Part shown: one piece after another, positions 1-6,531 of the stretch
Numbering within the stretch: position 1 is the stretch's first letter
Layout of the letters: every line of letters starts with the position of its first letter
Origin: Microcoleaceae cyanobacterium UBA9251
Lineage (GTDB): Bacteria; Cyanobacteriota; Cyanobacteriia; Cyanobacteriales; Microcoleaceae
Length of the DNA: 8,451 nt
Reading direction: 5' to 3'
NCBI GenBank assembly: GCA_003542015.1
Contig: DPLL01000518.1
Location: 1-8,451 of the forward strand
The notes under the pieces: model-generated
The model's database searches: none
The model's input: only the letters and a program-made list of their open reading frames with translations
Told to the model about the DNA's origin: nothing
Program-made: the position numbers and the translations under genes

Positions 1-44
1 GAAGCTATAATCGCCTCAAACAGTAGATTCAGGAGATAAAAATT
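1..44 (+). other. Leader of hypC, possibly the end of an upstream gene
   Basis: This short flank ends in the hypC ribosome binding site. If a gene enters from the left on this strand, one frame stops at TAG 24-26 (last residues SYNRLKQ) and another at TAA 37-39 (last residues SNSRFRR). Neither tail is recognisable. In cyanobacterial hyp clusters hypF often precedes hypC, but 44 bases cannot show that here. Confidence 0.3.
31..35 (+). promoter_or_regulatory. Shine-Dalgarno of hypC
   Basis: AGGAG lies 9 nt before the ATG at 45. It supports that start, which is also fixed by the MCLAVPGK N-terminus typical of HypC. Confidence 0.7.
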
Positions 45-287
45 ATGTGTTTGGCAGTACCTGGAAAAATCCTTTCTATTCAAGGCGAAGACTTGATGCG
101 ATCGGGTAAAATTAGTTTTAGTGGTGTTGTGAAAGAGGTCAATCTTGCCTATTTGCCAGAAGCGCAGATCGGTGATTATGCAATTATTCATGCAGGCGTG
201 GCGATCGCCACCGTAGATCCAGAAGAAGCAGAACAAACTTTACTAGATTTGCAAGAAATCTCAACCACGATAGATAAAACGCGATGA
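45..287 (+). CDS. hypC: [NiFe]-hydrogenase maturation chaperone HypC (HypC/HybG/HupF family)
   Basis: This is a small chaperone for [NiFe]-hydrogenase active-site assembly. In the family, HypC pairs with HypD to carry iron bearing CN and CO ligands and then escorts it to the hydrogenase large-subunit precursor in the cytoplasm. The 80-aa product begins MCLAVPGK. Cys2, exposed once Met1 is removed, is the conserved essential cysteine of the family. The rest is the expected small beta-barrel fold (GVVKEVNLAYLPEAQIGDY, then HAGVAIATVDPEEAEQTL) with a variable helical tail. Length is normal for the family. Its stop overlaps the hypD start in ATGA (284-287), so the two are probably translationally coupled. 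The promoter lies outside the window. The gene could serve an uptake or a bidirectional hydrogenase; no structural genes are visible to decide. Confidence 0.96.
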   Translation: MCLAVPGKILSIQGEDLMRSGKISFSGVVKEVNLAYLPEAQIGDYAIIHAGVAIATVDPEEAEQTLLDLQEISTTIDKTR

Positions 288-1396
288 AATATATTGATGA
301 ATACCGCGATGCTAAACTCGCCCAGGAATACGCACAGGCGATCGCCGAAATTACAACCCGCCCTTGGACATTGATGGAAATTTGCGGCGGACAAACTCAC
401 ACGATCGTCAAATACGGGATCGATCGCCTTATTCCTAAAGAGATCACCCTGATTCACGGGCCTGGTTGTCCTGTCTGCGTCACGCCGATTCAACTAATCG
501 ATTGGGCGATCGCGATCGCTGCCAATCCTAACGTAATATTATGCTCATTTGGCGATATGTTGCGCGTCCCCGGTAGCACCACCGACTTGTTGCGCGCCAA
601 AGCCTCTGGTGCAGATGTACGCATGGTCTATTCTCCTCTTGATGCGGTTAAATTGGCCGGACAACATCCCCAGACGCAAGTCGTATTTTTTGCCGTAGGC
701 TTTGAAACCACAGCCCCAACGACTGCTTTAGCGATCGCCCAAGCGGCCCATTTAGGCTTAGACAATTTCTCCATTCTCTGTGCTCATGTGCTTGTACCAC
801 CAGCCATGACCGCAATTTTAAGCTCACCCGATCGCACCATGCAAGGATTTTTGGCAGCCGGTCATGTTTGCACAGTGATGGGATATACCGAATATGAAGC
901 GATCGCCGATCGATTTCAAGTTCCGATCATCGTCACAGGTTTTGAGCCTATCGATATTCTCCAAGGGATTTATCTCTGTGTGAAACAGTTAGAAACAGGT
1001 AAAGCCGAAGTAGAAAATCAATATGCACGTTCTGTCAAAAGAGCAGGAAACCAACAGGCGATCGCCATGATCAATGAAGTTTTTGAAGCTACATCTAGGC
1101 AATGGCGAGGTCTAGAAGAAATTCCTCAGAGTGGACTAAAAATTAAAGAGAAGTATGCAAAATTTGATGCTCAAAATAGATTCGATTCTGCTGCTTTTCA
1201 GTCTAGCGAAGTGCGCGAATCACCCCTCTGCATTAGCGGTTTAATATTGCAAGGAACGCGCAAACCCCATGAATGTCCCAGCTTTGGCAAAGCCTGTACA
1301 CCCGAACGACCACTCGGAGCACCAATGGTTTCTTCTGAAGGCGCTTGTGCAGCCTATTATCAGCATGGAATCGCGATCGCCAGTACGGTTAATTGA
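284..1396 (+). CDS. hypD: [NiFe]-hydrogenase maturation protein HypD
   Basis: This iron-sulfur scaffold protein works with HypC (and HypE elsewhere) to build the Fe(CN)2CO group before insertion into the hydrogenase large subunit. The 370-aa product has the family signatures: CGGQTHT with Cys34, GPGCPVCVTP with Cys62 and Cys65, the SFGDMLRVPGS segment near 88-98, GFETTAPTTA near 139-148, and a C-terminal cysteine region. That region has Cys316, Cys331, Cys338 and Cys355 in contexts such as HECPSFGKACTPER and SSEGACAAYY; family members bind a [4Fe-4S] cluster there. Length is normal and no key cysteine appears to be missing. The start overlaps the hypC stop by 4 nt with no clear Shine-Dalgarno of its own, which suggests coupling. 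The gene carries seven HIP1 octamers. hypE does not follow; the next feature is a repeat-filled spacer and a convergent operon. Confidence 0.97.
   Translation: MKYIDEYRDAKLAQEYAQAIAEITTRPWTLMEICGGQTHTIVKYGIDRLIPKEITLIHGPGCPVCVTPIQLIDWAIAIAANPNVILCSFGDMLRVPGSTTDLLRAKASGADVRMVYSPLDAVKLAGQHPQTQVVFFAVGFETTAPTTALAIAQAAHLGLDNFSILCAHVLVPPAMTAILSSPDRTMQGFLAAGHVCTVMGYTEYEAIADRFQVPIIVTGFEPIDILQGIYLCVKQLETGKAEVENQYARSVKRAGNQQAIAMINEVFEATSRQWRGLEEIPQSGLKIKEKYAKFDAQNRFDSAAFQSSEVRESPLCISGLILQGTRKPHECPSFGKACTPERPLGAPMVSSEGACAAYYQHGIAIASTVN
506..519. repeat. Two overlapping HIP1 octamers (GCGATCGC); representative of 13 in the window
   Basis: HIP1 is the highly iterated palindrome of many cyanobacterial genomes. 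The copies at 506-513 and 512-519 overlap by two bases. The others begin at 201, 338, 731, 899, 1058, 1373, 1740, 4431, 6425, 7928 and 8067. Eight of the 13 lie within hypC-hypD. Only two lie in the 4.2-kb kinase/cyclase operon. The window also ends inside GCGATCG (8445-8451), which may be another copy. Confidence 0.9.
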
Positions 1397-1537
1397 AGAA
1401 TTCCAAACAAGTTTACAGCGTATTCCAGGTTTATGAAGTACAGTAGGGACACTCCAAGAGCCGTGTCCATATTACCGTACCCTTCTTCGTGTCAACTTAA
1501 CGTTAAACGTAGTACCGGTCTGCTGTTTGACTATTAG

Positions 1538-1631
1538 GACTCGATCCCCCCTAACCCCCCTTCTTAAGGGGGGAACAAGAGTCCGATCTTTCGTCCCCTT
1601 TCTTAAGGGGGATTTAGGGGGATCTAGACTC
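1538..1631. repeat. Inner CCCCCTAA / CTTAAGGGGG palindromic repeat, two hairpins
   Basis: The left arm (1538-1573, GACTCGATCCCCCC then CTAACCCCCCTTCTTAAG) is broadly the inverse of the right arm (1595-1631, CCCCTTTCTTAAGGGGG then ATTTAGGGGGATC). Each arm also folds alone around CTTAAGGGG. The left hairpin is 1555-1573 and can be enclosed by GGACTC 1537-1542 with GAGTCC 1579-1584. The right hairpin is 1595-1610. This repeat class is widely dispersed between genes of filamentous cyanobacteria; its function is unknown. Confidence 0.75.
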
Positions 1632-1681
1632 AGGTAAAAACGAGATTTCTCAAGGGTTTTAGGCTGGTTGTTGACACGAAG

Positions 1682-1697
1682 AAAGGCGAAAGCCTTT
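1682..1697. terminator. Possible weak terminator hairpin between convergent genes
   Basis: A perfect 6-bp stem, AAAGGC (1682-1687) with GCCTTT (1692-1697), closes a GAAA loop when read on the plus strand. It sits 22-37 nt past the cyclase stop on the minus strand and after hypD on the plus strand. Neither side has a long T run (the minus strand continues CTTCG), so it is a weak candidate. It also lies within the outer repeat arm. Confidence 0.3.
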
Positions 1698-1718
1698 GTC
1701 CCTACCCGTTATCTGTAG

Positions 1719-3092
1719 TTATCCACTATTTGTACAATAGCGATCGCGCCCCTGTTCTTTTGCTTGATATAGCGCTTTGTCTGCATAAGCAACCAGCGTA
1801 TCTGGCTCAATTTCTAACCTTGGGATAAGGGAGGCGATTCCCAGACTAACTGTGACGATATCCTTGACATTAGAATGTTCATGGGGAATCGCCAAATTGT
1901 GAATAGCTTGCTGAATGCTTTGTGCCACCTTAATCCCTCCCTTTACATCCGTATTGGGGAGAAGTATCACAAATTCTTCGCCGCCGTAACGCGCCACTAA
2001 ATCAGCGGGACGACGAACTTCCTGCTGTACTGCTTGTGCTAACCTGACTAGACAATCATCACCGGCCAGATGACCATAGTAGTCGTTGTAGCATTTGAAT
2101 TTATCAACATCGAACAAAATAAGTGAAAGTGGCTGTTGTTCTCGCGCTTGGCGTAGCCATTCTCTTTCTAGGCGATTATCGAAGCAGCGACGGTTAGCCA
2201 ATTGAGTCAAACCATCCAGATTCGCTAGTTTTTCTAGTTTCTGATTTGCATCTTGCAGAGCCAATTCCATTTGTTTCCGTGCGGTGATATCACGCACGGT
2301 AATGGCAAAACCATCACCTAACTTTACTGCTACAAAGTGATACCAACAAGACTCACCAGATGGATAGTAAAAATCCCGTTCTAAAGGTTCCCCCATCTCG
2401 ACAATCTCAACGAAGCGAGCAAATAGTTCTGGATCAAGACGGCTCAGCAATTTTTTGAGCACCAATTTGCCGATCATATCTTCACGCCTATTTCCAAAGG
2501 CTCTAGCAATTACAGGGTTGACAACTAAACAACGAAAATCTTCAATATCTCCCGTTGTGGGTTCGCGGACAGCTTGCATAGCCACAATACCATCGAGTGA
2601 ACTATTCAAAATGCTGACCAGCAATGCTCTAGACTGATAAAGTACCTCTTCTGCTTCCCGGCGCTGAATAACTTCTTTTTCCAAAAGTCTTTGTTGGCGT
2701 TGAATTGTTAACTGATTTTCTAGCCGCGCTACTACTTCTTCGATCTGAAAGGGTTTGGTAATGTAATCAATTCCACCTGACTTAAAGGCCGTTACCTTGT
2801 CAAAAACATCATCTAAAGCACTAATAAAAATAACAGGAATGCTGCGTAATTCCTCATCGGCTTTGATAATTCTACAGACTTGATAGCCATCCATTTCTGG
2901 CATTTTGATATCTAACAATATGACATCTGGTCGCTTCACATTCACCGTTTTCAGTGCCATTCGCCCACTGGTGACGCTGCGAACAGTGTAGCCGAGTTTG
3001 AGGAGCAAATCGCTTAATAGTTGCAGATTCTCTGGAATGTCATCTACCAGGAGAATATTACCTTTGTTTTCTGTTTCAGAATCATGATTCAT
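1719..3092 (-). CDS. Response regulator diguanylate cyclase (REC-PAS-GGDEF)
   Basis: This is a cytoplasmic response regulator expected to make cyclic-di-GMP from two GTP when its receiver is phosphorylated. The 457-aa product has three parts. The receiver (about 12-130) has acidic Asp17/Asp18, phospho-acceptor Asp61 in LLDIKMPEMDGY, Ser91 and Lys113 in TKPF. A linking helix leads to a PAS-like segment (about 150-272: LLVSILNSSLDGIVAM to FAITVRDIT). The GGDEF domain (about 285-455) has FDVDKFK with Asp328, NDYYGH at 336-341, and the signature GGEEF at 370-374. RPAD at 361-364 lies five residues before it, the classic RxxD inhibitory site, so the enzyme is probably both active and product-inhibited. 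The start overlaps the end of the upstream kinase gene by 11 nt (ATGAATCATGA) with no clear Shine-Dalgarno, indicating translational coupling and a shared pathway. The PAS ligand, if any, cannot be predicted. Confidence 0.93.
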   Translation of the reverse strand: MNHDSETENKGNILLVDDIPENLQLLSDLLLKLGYTVRSVTSGRMALKTVNVKRPDVILLDIKMPEMDGYQVCRIIKADEELRSIPVIFISALDDVFDKVTAFKSGGIDYITKPFQIEEVVARLENQLTIQRQQRLLEKEVIQRREAEEVLYQSRALLVSILNSSLDGIVAMQAVREPTTGDIEDFRCLVVNPVIARAFGNRREDMIGKLVLKKLLSRLDPELFARFVEIVEMGEPLERDFYYPSGESCWYHFVAVKLGDGFAITVRDITARKQMELALQDANQKLEKLANLDGLTQLANRRCFDNRLEREWLRQAREQQPLSLILFDVDKFKCYNDYYGHLAGDDCLVRLAQAVQQEVRRPADLVARYGGEEFVILLPNTDVKGGIKVAQSIQQAIHNLAIPHEHSNVKDIVTVSLGIASLIPRLEIEPDTLVAYADKALYQAKEQGRDRYCTNSG

Positions 3093-5898
3093 TAGTTATC
3101 AGGGGTTCGGCTAAGTCAACCAACTGTTCAAATTTAAATTTTCGAGCCAGTTTTGTCAGTGATTGTATCAGAAGAGTTTCGGTTTTTGGAATTTGTCCTA
3201 TCAGTTGTAAGACAAGGCTAGTATTAGCTTCAAGAGCAGCTTCGTATAGTTGAGTAATCCATTTTTGAGGCATACAGGTAAGATTTTGCGATGTCAAGAC
3301 GCTTTCAGATGGCTCATCTATTGTGGGCAAAATTGTTTCTGCAAATATATATTTTACACCAAGATGTTTAGCCAGGGCCTCAAAAATGGTTTGTTCAGTA
3401 AAGGGTTTGCGAAGAAAGTCATCACATCCAGCCGAGAGAACTATGGCTTTTTCTTCTTCTAATACACTTGCAGTTAAAGCAATCACCGCCGTAGCATTGC
3501 CTTTTGTGGTGGATTTGATATATTTTGTAGCTTCGTAGCCGTCCATCACAGGCATTCTCATGTCCATGAAGATTAAATGAGGTTCCCATTCATCCCAAAT
3601 AGTTATGGCTTCTTGTCCATTACTAGCTTCTTTCACCTCAAATCCTAAAGGACTCAGCAGCTTAATTAATAATTGTAAATTTATCAGTTTATCATCGACC
3701 GTGAGAATTTTATATGTAGGTTGGCCGGGAGCTAGCCCCAGCACTCTTGGATGTTCTTCTGTACTATTGCTGACTGTTGGTTGACCCAATTTCGCCTGAA
3801 TATAGAATTGGAAAGTTGTGCCTTTTCCTAAGTCGCTTTCTACGGAAATATCCCCTCCCATCAGTTGCACAAATTTCCGACTTATTGCCAAACCCAATCC
3901 CGTTCCTTCTTGCAGATCTTTTCCAGCTTGCGCTTGAGAAAAAGCCTCAAAAATATTTGGCAATTCTGCTGCGGCAATACCTACCCCAGTATCACGCACC
4001 CGAAAATGAAGATGAAAAACATCTGTTGTTTCTTGCTCTCCCTGAAAGACATAGAGAGTAATTTGACCTGACGAGGTAAATTTGATGGCATTACTGAGTA
4101 AATTAACGATCACCTGACGCAATTTGACTTCATCAGTACAGATATAGCGGGGGACATTTTCAGTCCGCTGGAATAGCAACTTTAAACCCGCATTAGTAGC
4201 TCGTAAATGCAGCATATCTTCTAAATCATCCAGCAAGCGATACAGGTCAAAATCGCGGGGATTGAGTGTGGTTTTACCTGCTTCGATTTTGGATAAATCG
4301 AGAACATTATTAATCAGCGTTAATAGGTAATCACCACTGCGATAGATGATCCCAGCATTTTCAGAATGGTCAGCCGGGAGGTTGTTAGAACGCAACATTA
4401 ACTGCGAAAAGCCCAGAACAGCATTGAGAGGCGATCGCAATTCATGGCTCATGTTGGCAATAAAGGTACTTTTAGCTTGATTTGCTACTTCCGCTTTTTC
4501 TTTCGCAATTGCCAATTCTGCCGTCCTCTCCTGTACTCGCTGTTCCAACGTTTCTAAGGATGTTTGTAACTGTTCCGCCATCTGATTAAAAGAATCTGCC
4601 AAAGTTTCGAGTTCAGAAACTCCTTTGATCTCTACTTTCTGACTCAGTTCACCACTGGCGAACGCGCCACTGGCTTGACTCAACCGCCTAATCGGTGCAG
4701 TAATCAAATTTGAGGTAATAATTCCTAATCCTGTGGCGATTCCTAAAGTCAATAGACAAAGTAAAATTGTTATTTTGCTATTGTTATTAATTTGTCCCAT
4801 AAATTCAGACTCTGGGATCGCCGTCACCATCAACCAGTCCAGACCATATTTATCTCGGTAAGGTACAACCTGAGCAAATAGTGTGTTTCCCTTAACGGCC
4901 ACTTTAAAGTAGCGATGAGTTTGAATTTTGCTTAAATCTTTGTATTGCTGTTTGAGTTGAGTAGCAATCGCCTTTGTCCATCTATCCCGACTTTCAGTAG
5001 CAGGTAAACGAGTTGGCGGTTTCTTCCCATGATTCAGATAGGGAAGCTCTAGGGTGGATGTAGCAACTAGATCGCCGGAACGATCTATAATAAAATCTTG
5101 TCCTAATTGTGATAAATTCAGTTGATTTAAAAAAGTGCTCAGATCCGACAACATTAAACTAGAGTTAAAGACACCTTGAAATTTTCCAGCAGCATCGAAA
5201 ATAGGAAATGCTGCATTTATAGTCAATGATGGGGCAATTTTGGAAACATCAATCTCTGACCAAGTTTGTTTTTTAACTGCTTTGGCGTGTAGATACCAGG
5301 GTGCTGCCGTATGATCCACTGCCACTGCATAAGTATGTTTGCGAGGCTTACCGTCTTGATTTACCAAATAGTGATTCTGTATTTTTTGTTGCCCATAACT
5401 GACTTTATATAAGAAAAGTGTGCCAATATGGATATTTTTTTCCGCCGTTAGTTTGTGGGCTAATTCAACAAACTCTTGGTTCATAATCCGTCCATAACCC
5501 ATTTGTTTTCCCTGTTCATTAACATAGGAGGTTATAGCCAATGTTGGAGTTAAGTTAATCTGCTGCCACAAGTGCTGACGCATTTGCTCAAAGTCCTTGA
5601 TGTTAAGGCGACCCTGTTGAACAGCACGATAATTAACAGCTATTGTTTGCTGTGGAGTTTGTAGAGATGTGTTGAGGTGATCCTGTACTCGATTTTTTGC
5701 CTGATCCATTAACTGATACGCCATATCTTCTACCGCTTTTTGTCCACTGCGATAGGACAAATAGCCCACCAATCCCACTGCTCCGACAATTTGCAACACA
5801 AAGGGGACAATTAGCACTAATCTCAGGGGAATTTGTCGAGATTTTGGGGATTTAGGGAGGCGTTGGCGTAGCCTCTCTTTGGGAGAATTGCTATTCAT
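3082..5898 (-). CDS. Membrane-bound hybrid sensor histidine kinase (Cache-HAMP-HisKA-HATPase-REC-HPt-like tail)
   Basis: This is a transmembrane sensor kinase of 938 aa. In order it has a basic cytoplasmic N-terminus (1-25), TM1 (about 26-48), an extracytoplasmic double-Cache-like sensor (about 50-365), TM2 (about 376-398) and a HAMP linker with coiled coil (about 399-475). HisKA follows with phospho-acceptor His485 in MSHELRSPLNAVLGF. The HATPase has an N box with Asn599 and Asn603, G1 DTGVGI at 636-641 and G2 GTGLGL at 665-670. The receiver (about 729-845) has Asp735/Asp736, phospho-acceptor Asp779 in FMDMRMPVMDGY, Thr809 and Lys831. The last 60 or so residues (about 876-935) are helical and resemble the degenerate HPt-like tail of many cyanobacterial hybrid kinases, but contain no histidine. 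All catalytic motifs are intact. The next gene encodes a receiver-cyclase and overlaps this one, making it the likely output. The chosen ATG is the only one that keeps TM1 (next Met is 59); GTG at Val28 is a remote alternative. No Shine-Dalgarno precedes it. The signal sensed is unknown. Confidence 0.93.
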   Translation of the reverse strand: MNSNSPKERLRQRLPKSPKSRQIPLRLVLIVPFVLQIVGAVGLVGYLSYRSGQKAVEDMAYQLMDQAKNRVQDHLNTSLQTPQQTIAVNYRAVQQGRLNIKDFEQMRQHLWQQINLTPTLAITSYVNEQGKQMGYGRIMNQEFVELAHKLTAEKNIHIGTLFLYKVSYGQQKIQNHYLVNQDGKPRKHTYAVAVDHTAAPWYLHAKAVKKQTWSEIDVSKIAPSLTINAAFPIFDAAGKFQGVFNSSLMLSDLSTFLNQLNLSQLGQDFIIDRSGDLVATSTLELPYLNHGKKPPTRLPATESRDRWTKAIATQLKQQYKDLSKIQTHRYFKVAVKGNTLFAQVVPYRDKYGLDWLMVTAIPESEFMGQINNNSKITILLCLLTLGIATGLGIITSNLITAPIRRLSQASGAFASGELSQKVEIKGVSELETLADSFNQMAEQLQTSLETLEQRVQERTAELAIAKEKAEVANQAKSTFIANMSHELRSPLNAVLGFSQLMLRSNNLPADHSENAGIIYRSGDYLLTLINNVLDLSKIEAGKTTLNPRDFDLYRLLDDLEDMLHLRATNAGLKLLFQRTENVPRYICTDEVKLRQVIVNLLSNAIKFTSSGQITLYVFQGEQETTDVFHLHFRVRDTGVGIAAAELPNIFEAFSQAQAGKDLQEGTGLGLAISRKFVQLMGGDISVESDLGKGTTFQFYIQAKLGQPTVSNSTEEHPRVLGLAPGQPTYKILTVDDKLINLQLLIKLLSPLGFEVKEASNGQEAITIWDEWEPHLIFMDMRMPVMDGYEATKYIKSTTKGNATAVIALTASVLEEEKAIVLSAGCDDFLRKPFTEQTIFEALAKHLGVKYIFAETILPTIDEPSESVLTSQNLTCMPQKWITQLYEAALEANTSLVLQLIGQIPKTETLLIQSLTKLARKFKFEQLVDLAEPLITNES
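5841..5887. repeat. Two repeat motifs inside the kinase start codon region
   Basis: Plus-strand 5857-5875 is GAGGC, GTTGGCGTA, GCCTC: a 5-bp stem around the GGCGTAGCC motif, followed by TCTTTGGGAGAA. It resembles short repeats that invade cyanobacterial coding regions. Immediately beside it GGGGATTTAGGG (5846-5857) is identical over 12 bases to 1608-1619 in the intergenic repeat. Read on the minus strand these encode kinase residues of about 5-22 (SPKERLRQRLPKSPKSRQ), a basic, low-complexity stretch before TM1. Confidence 0.55.
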
Positions 5899-6000
5899 AA
5901 TCTGCGAGGAGATTTCAAAGGATTTTTGTTGGAAAAAGAATCAAACTAATTGATCTAATGTCAGCGATCCGGCGAGGGAAGCTAACACCCAATTACGTCC

Positions 6001-6031
6001 TTGATTATTAGCAATGTAAGTGCTGTATAAT
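6001..6031 (+). promoter_or_regulatory. Candidate promoter of the former hsd operon
   Basis: A consensus -10 box TATAAT (6026-6031) has a possible -35 TTGATT (6001-6006) at a long 19-nt spacing. It points toward the hsd remnant. The -10 is good and the -35 is weak. Confidence 0.3.
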
Positions 6032-6080
6032 TACTCACAGTACCCTCAGCAAGGTAAGTGAAGTTACAGATGACCAATTA

Positions 6081-6085
6081 AGGAG
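6081..6085 (+). promoter_or_regulatory. Orphan Shine-Dalgarno of the hsdR remnant
   Basis: AGGAG is followed by AAATTTCAGAACAG, with no ATG, GTG or TTG at a usable distance. HsdR-like coding begins with the codons for SEQDIC at 6091. A single ATG between 6090 and 6091 would give an ideal 5-nt spacing, so the start codon appears to have been lost. ATT at 6088 is in frame, but only 2 nt from AGGAG. Confidence 0.45.
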
Positions 6086-6087
6086 AA

Positions 6088-6531
6088 ATTTCAGAACAGG
6101 ATATTTGTACACAGTATATTTTACCTGCTTTGGTTCGAGGGGGGTGGGATGTCAGCAAGCAAGTCCGAGAACAGGTATATTTTACCGATGGTCAGATTTA
6201 TGTCAAGGGGAATCAGACGCGACGGGGGAAAGCGAAAAAAGCCGAATCTTGCGATTTCACCCATATTTCAACATCTTGGATAATTAAATGCTATCTTTAT
6301 TGTGTTCAAGATGAAATTATCAGATTTGCTCCTGCCACAGCCCAAAAAAACATTTATGTTAAAATAATCACATCTTTACTTTTTCCCCTCCCTCCCGCCG
6401 CACAAAAAGCGATCGTTGAAAAATGCGATCGCCAGATGGAAACAATCGACCAACTCGAACCACAAATCAAACACCGCCAACAACTCGCAGAAGACCTCAT
6501 GGGAACCGTCCAGAGCGAAGCCTTTACATAA
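6088..6531 (+). pseudogene. Type I restriction-modification remnant: hsdR 5' end fused in frame to hsdS 3' end
   Basis: The open frame runs from just after TAA 6079-6081 to TAA 6529-6531. The first part, to about 6243, reads SEQDICTQYILPALVRGGWD, then QVREQVYFTDGQIYVKG and RRGKAKKA. This is the N-terminus of EcoEI-like HsdR motor/nuclease subunits, which normally continue with DYILYYKPN and an EAK nuclease motif; both are absent. From about 6277 the same frame reads FAPATAQKNIYVK, then LLFPLPPAAQKAIVEKCDR, QLEPQIKHRQQLAEDLM and SEAFT. This is the end of a HsdS specificity subunit with its C-terminal helical repeat. The stretch 6244-6276 is unassigned. The simplest reading is one internal deletion of an hsdR-hsdM-hsdS operon. 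No ATG is present; a TTG at 6130 would give 133 aa but cuts into conserved HsdR sequence. A translated fusion would lack nuclease, helicase, methylase and target-recognition domains. Confidence is high in the family matches and moderate in the history. Confidence 0.82.

Larger units (their letters stand above)
1443..1705. repeat. Nested inverted-repeat element in the hypD/cyclase spacer
   Basis: Two outer arm pairs surround the inner CCCCCTAA-type repeat. GTAGGGAC (1443-1450) is the exact inverse of GTCCCTAC (1698-1705). The 17-mer at 1480-1496 (core TTCTTCGTGTCAAC) matches the inverse of 1670-1686 at 16 of 17 bases. Inside the left end, GGACAC (1447-1452) and GTGTCC (1463-1468) can form a local hairpin with a 10-nt loop. 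No open reading frame of note lies inside, so it resembles a non-autonomous MITE-like element or several stacked repeats. No clear target duplication was found at the outer edges. The 322-bp gap 1397-1718 holds nothing else that I can identify. Confidence 0.65.
5899..6087. other. Divergent spacer between the kinase operon and the hsd remnant
   Basis: This 189-bp spacer should hold the kinase promoter on the minus strand and the old hsd promoter on the plus strand. On the minus strand I see only AT-rich tracts and no convincing paired -35/-10 boxes and no Shine-Dalgarno before 5898. No RNA gene or open frame stands out. Confidence 0.5.

Noticed and set aside
1447..1468. GGACAC/GTGTCC hairpin as the hypD terminator
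   Set aside because: No T run follows the stem, and it lies in the left arm of the repeat element.
1537..1631. Possible CRISPR or tandem array from the repeated CTTAAGGGG words
   Set aside because: There are only two copies in inverted hairpin context, without equal repeats and spacers.
3777..4071. Plus-strand open frames inside the kinase gene
   Set aside because: They lie opposite the conserved HATPase motifs and have no family resemblance.
6105..6287. 60-codon open frame overlapping the hsd remnant
   Set aside because: It is out of frame with the recognisable HsdR/HsdS coding, which explains the same bases better.
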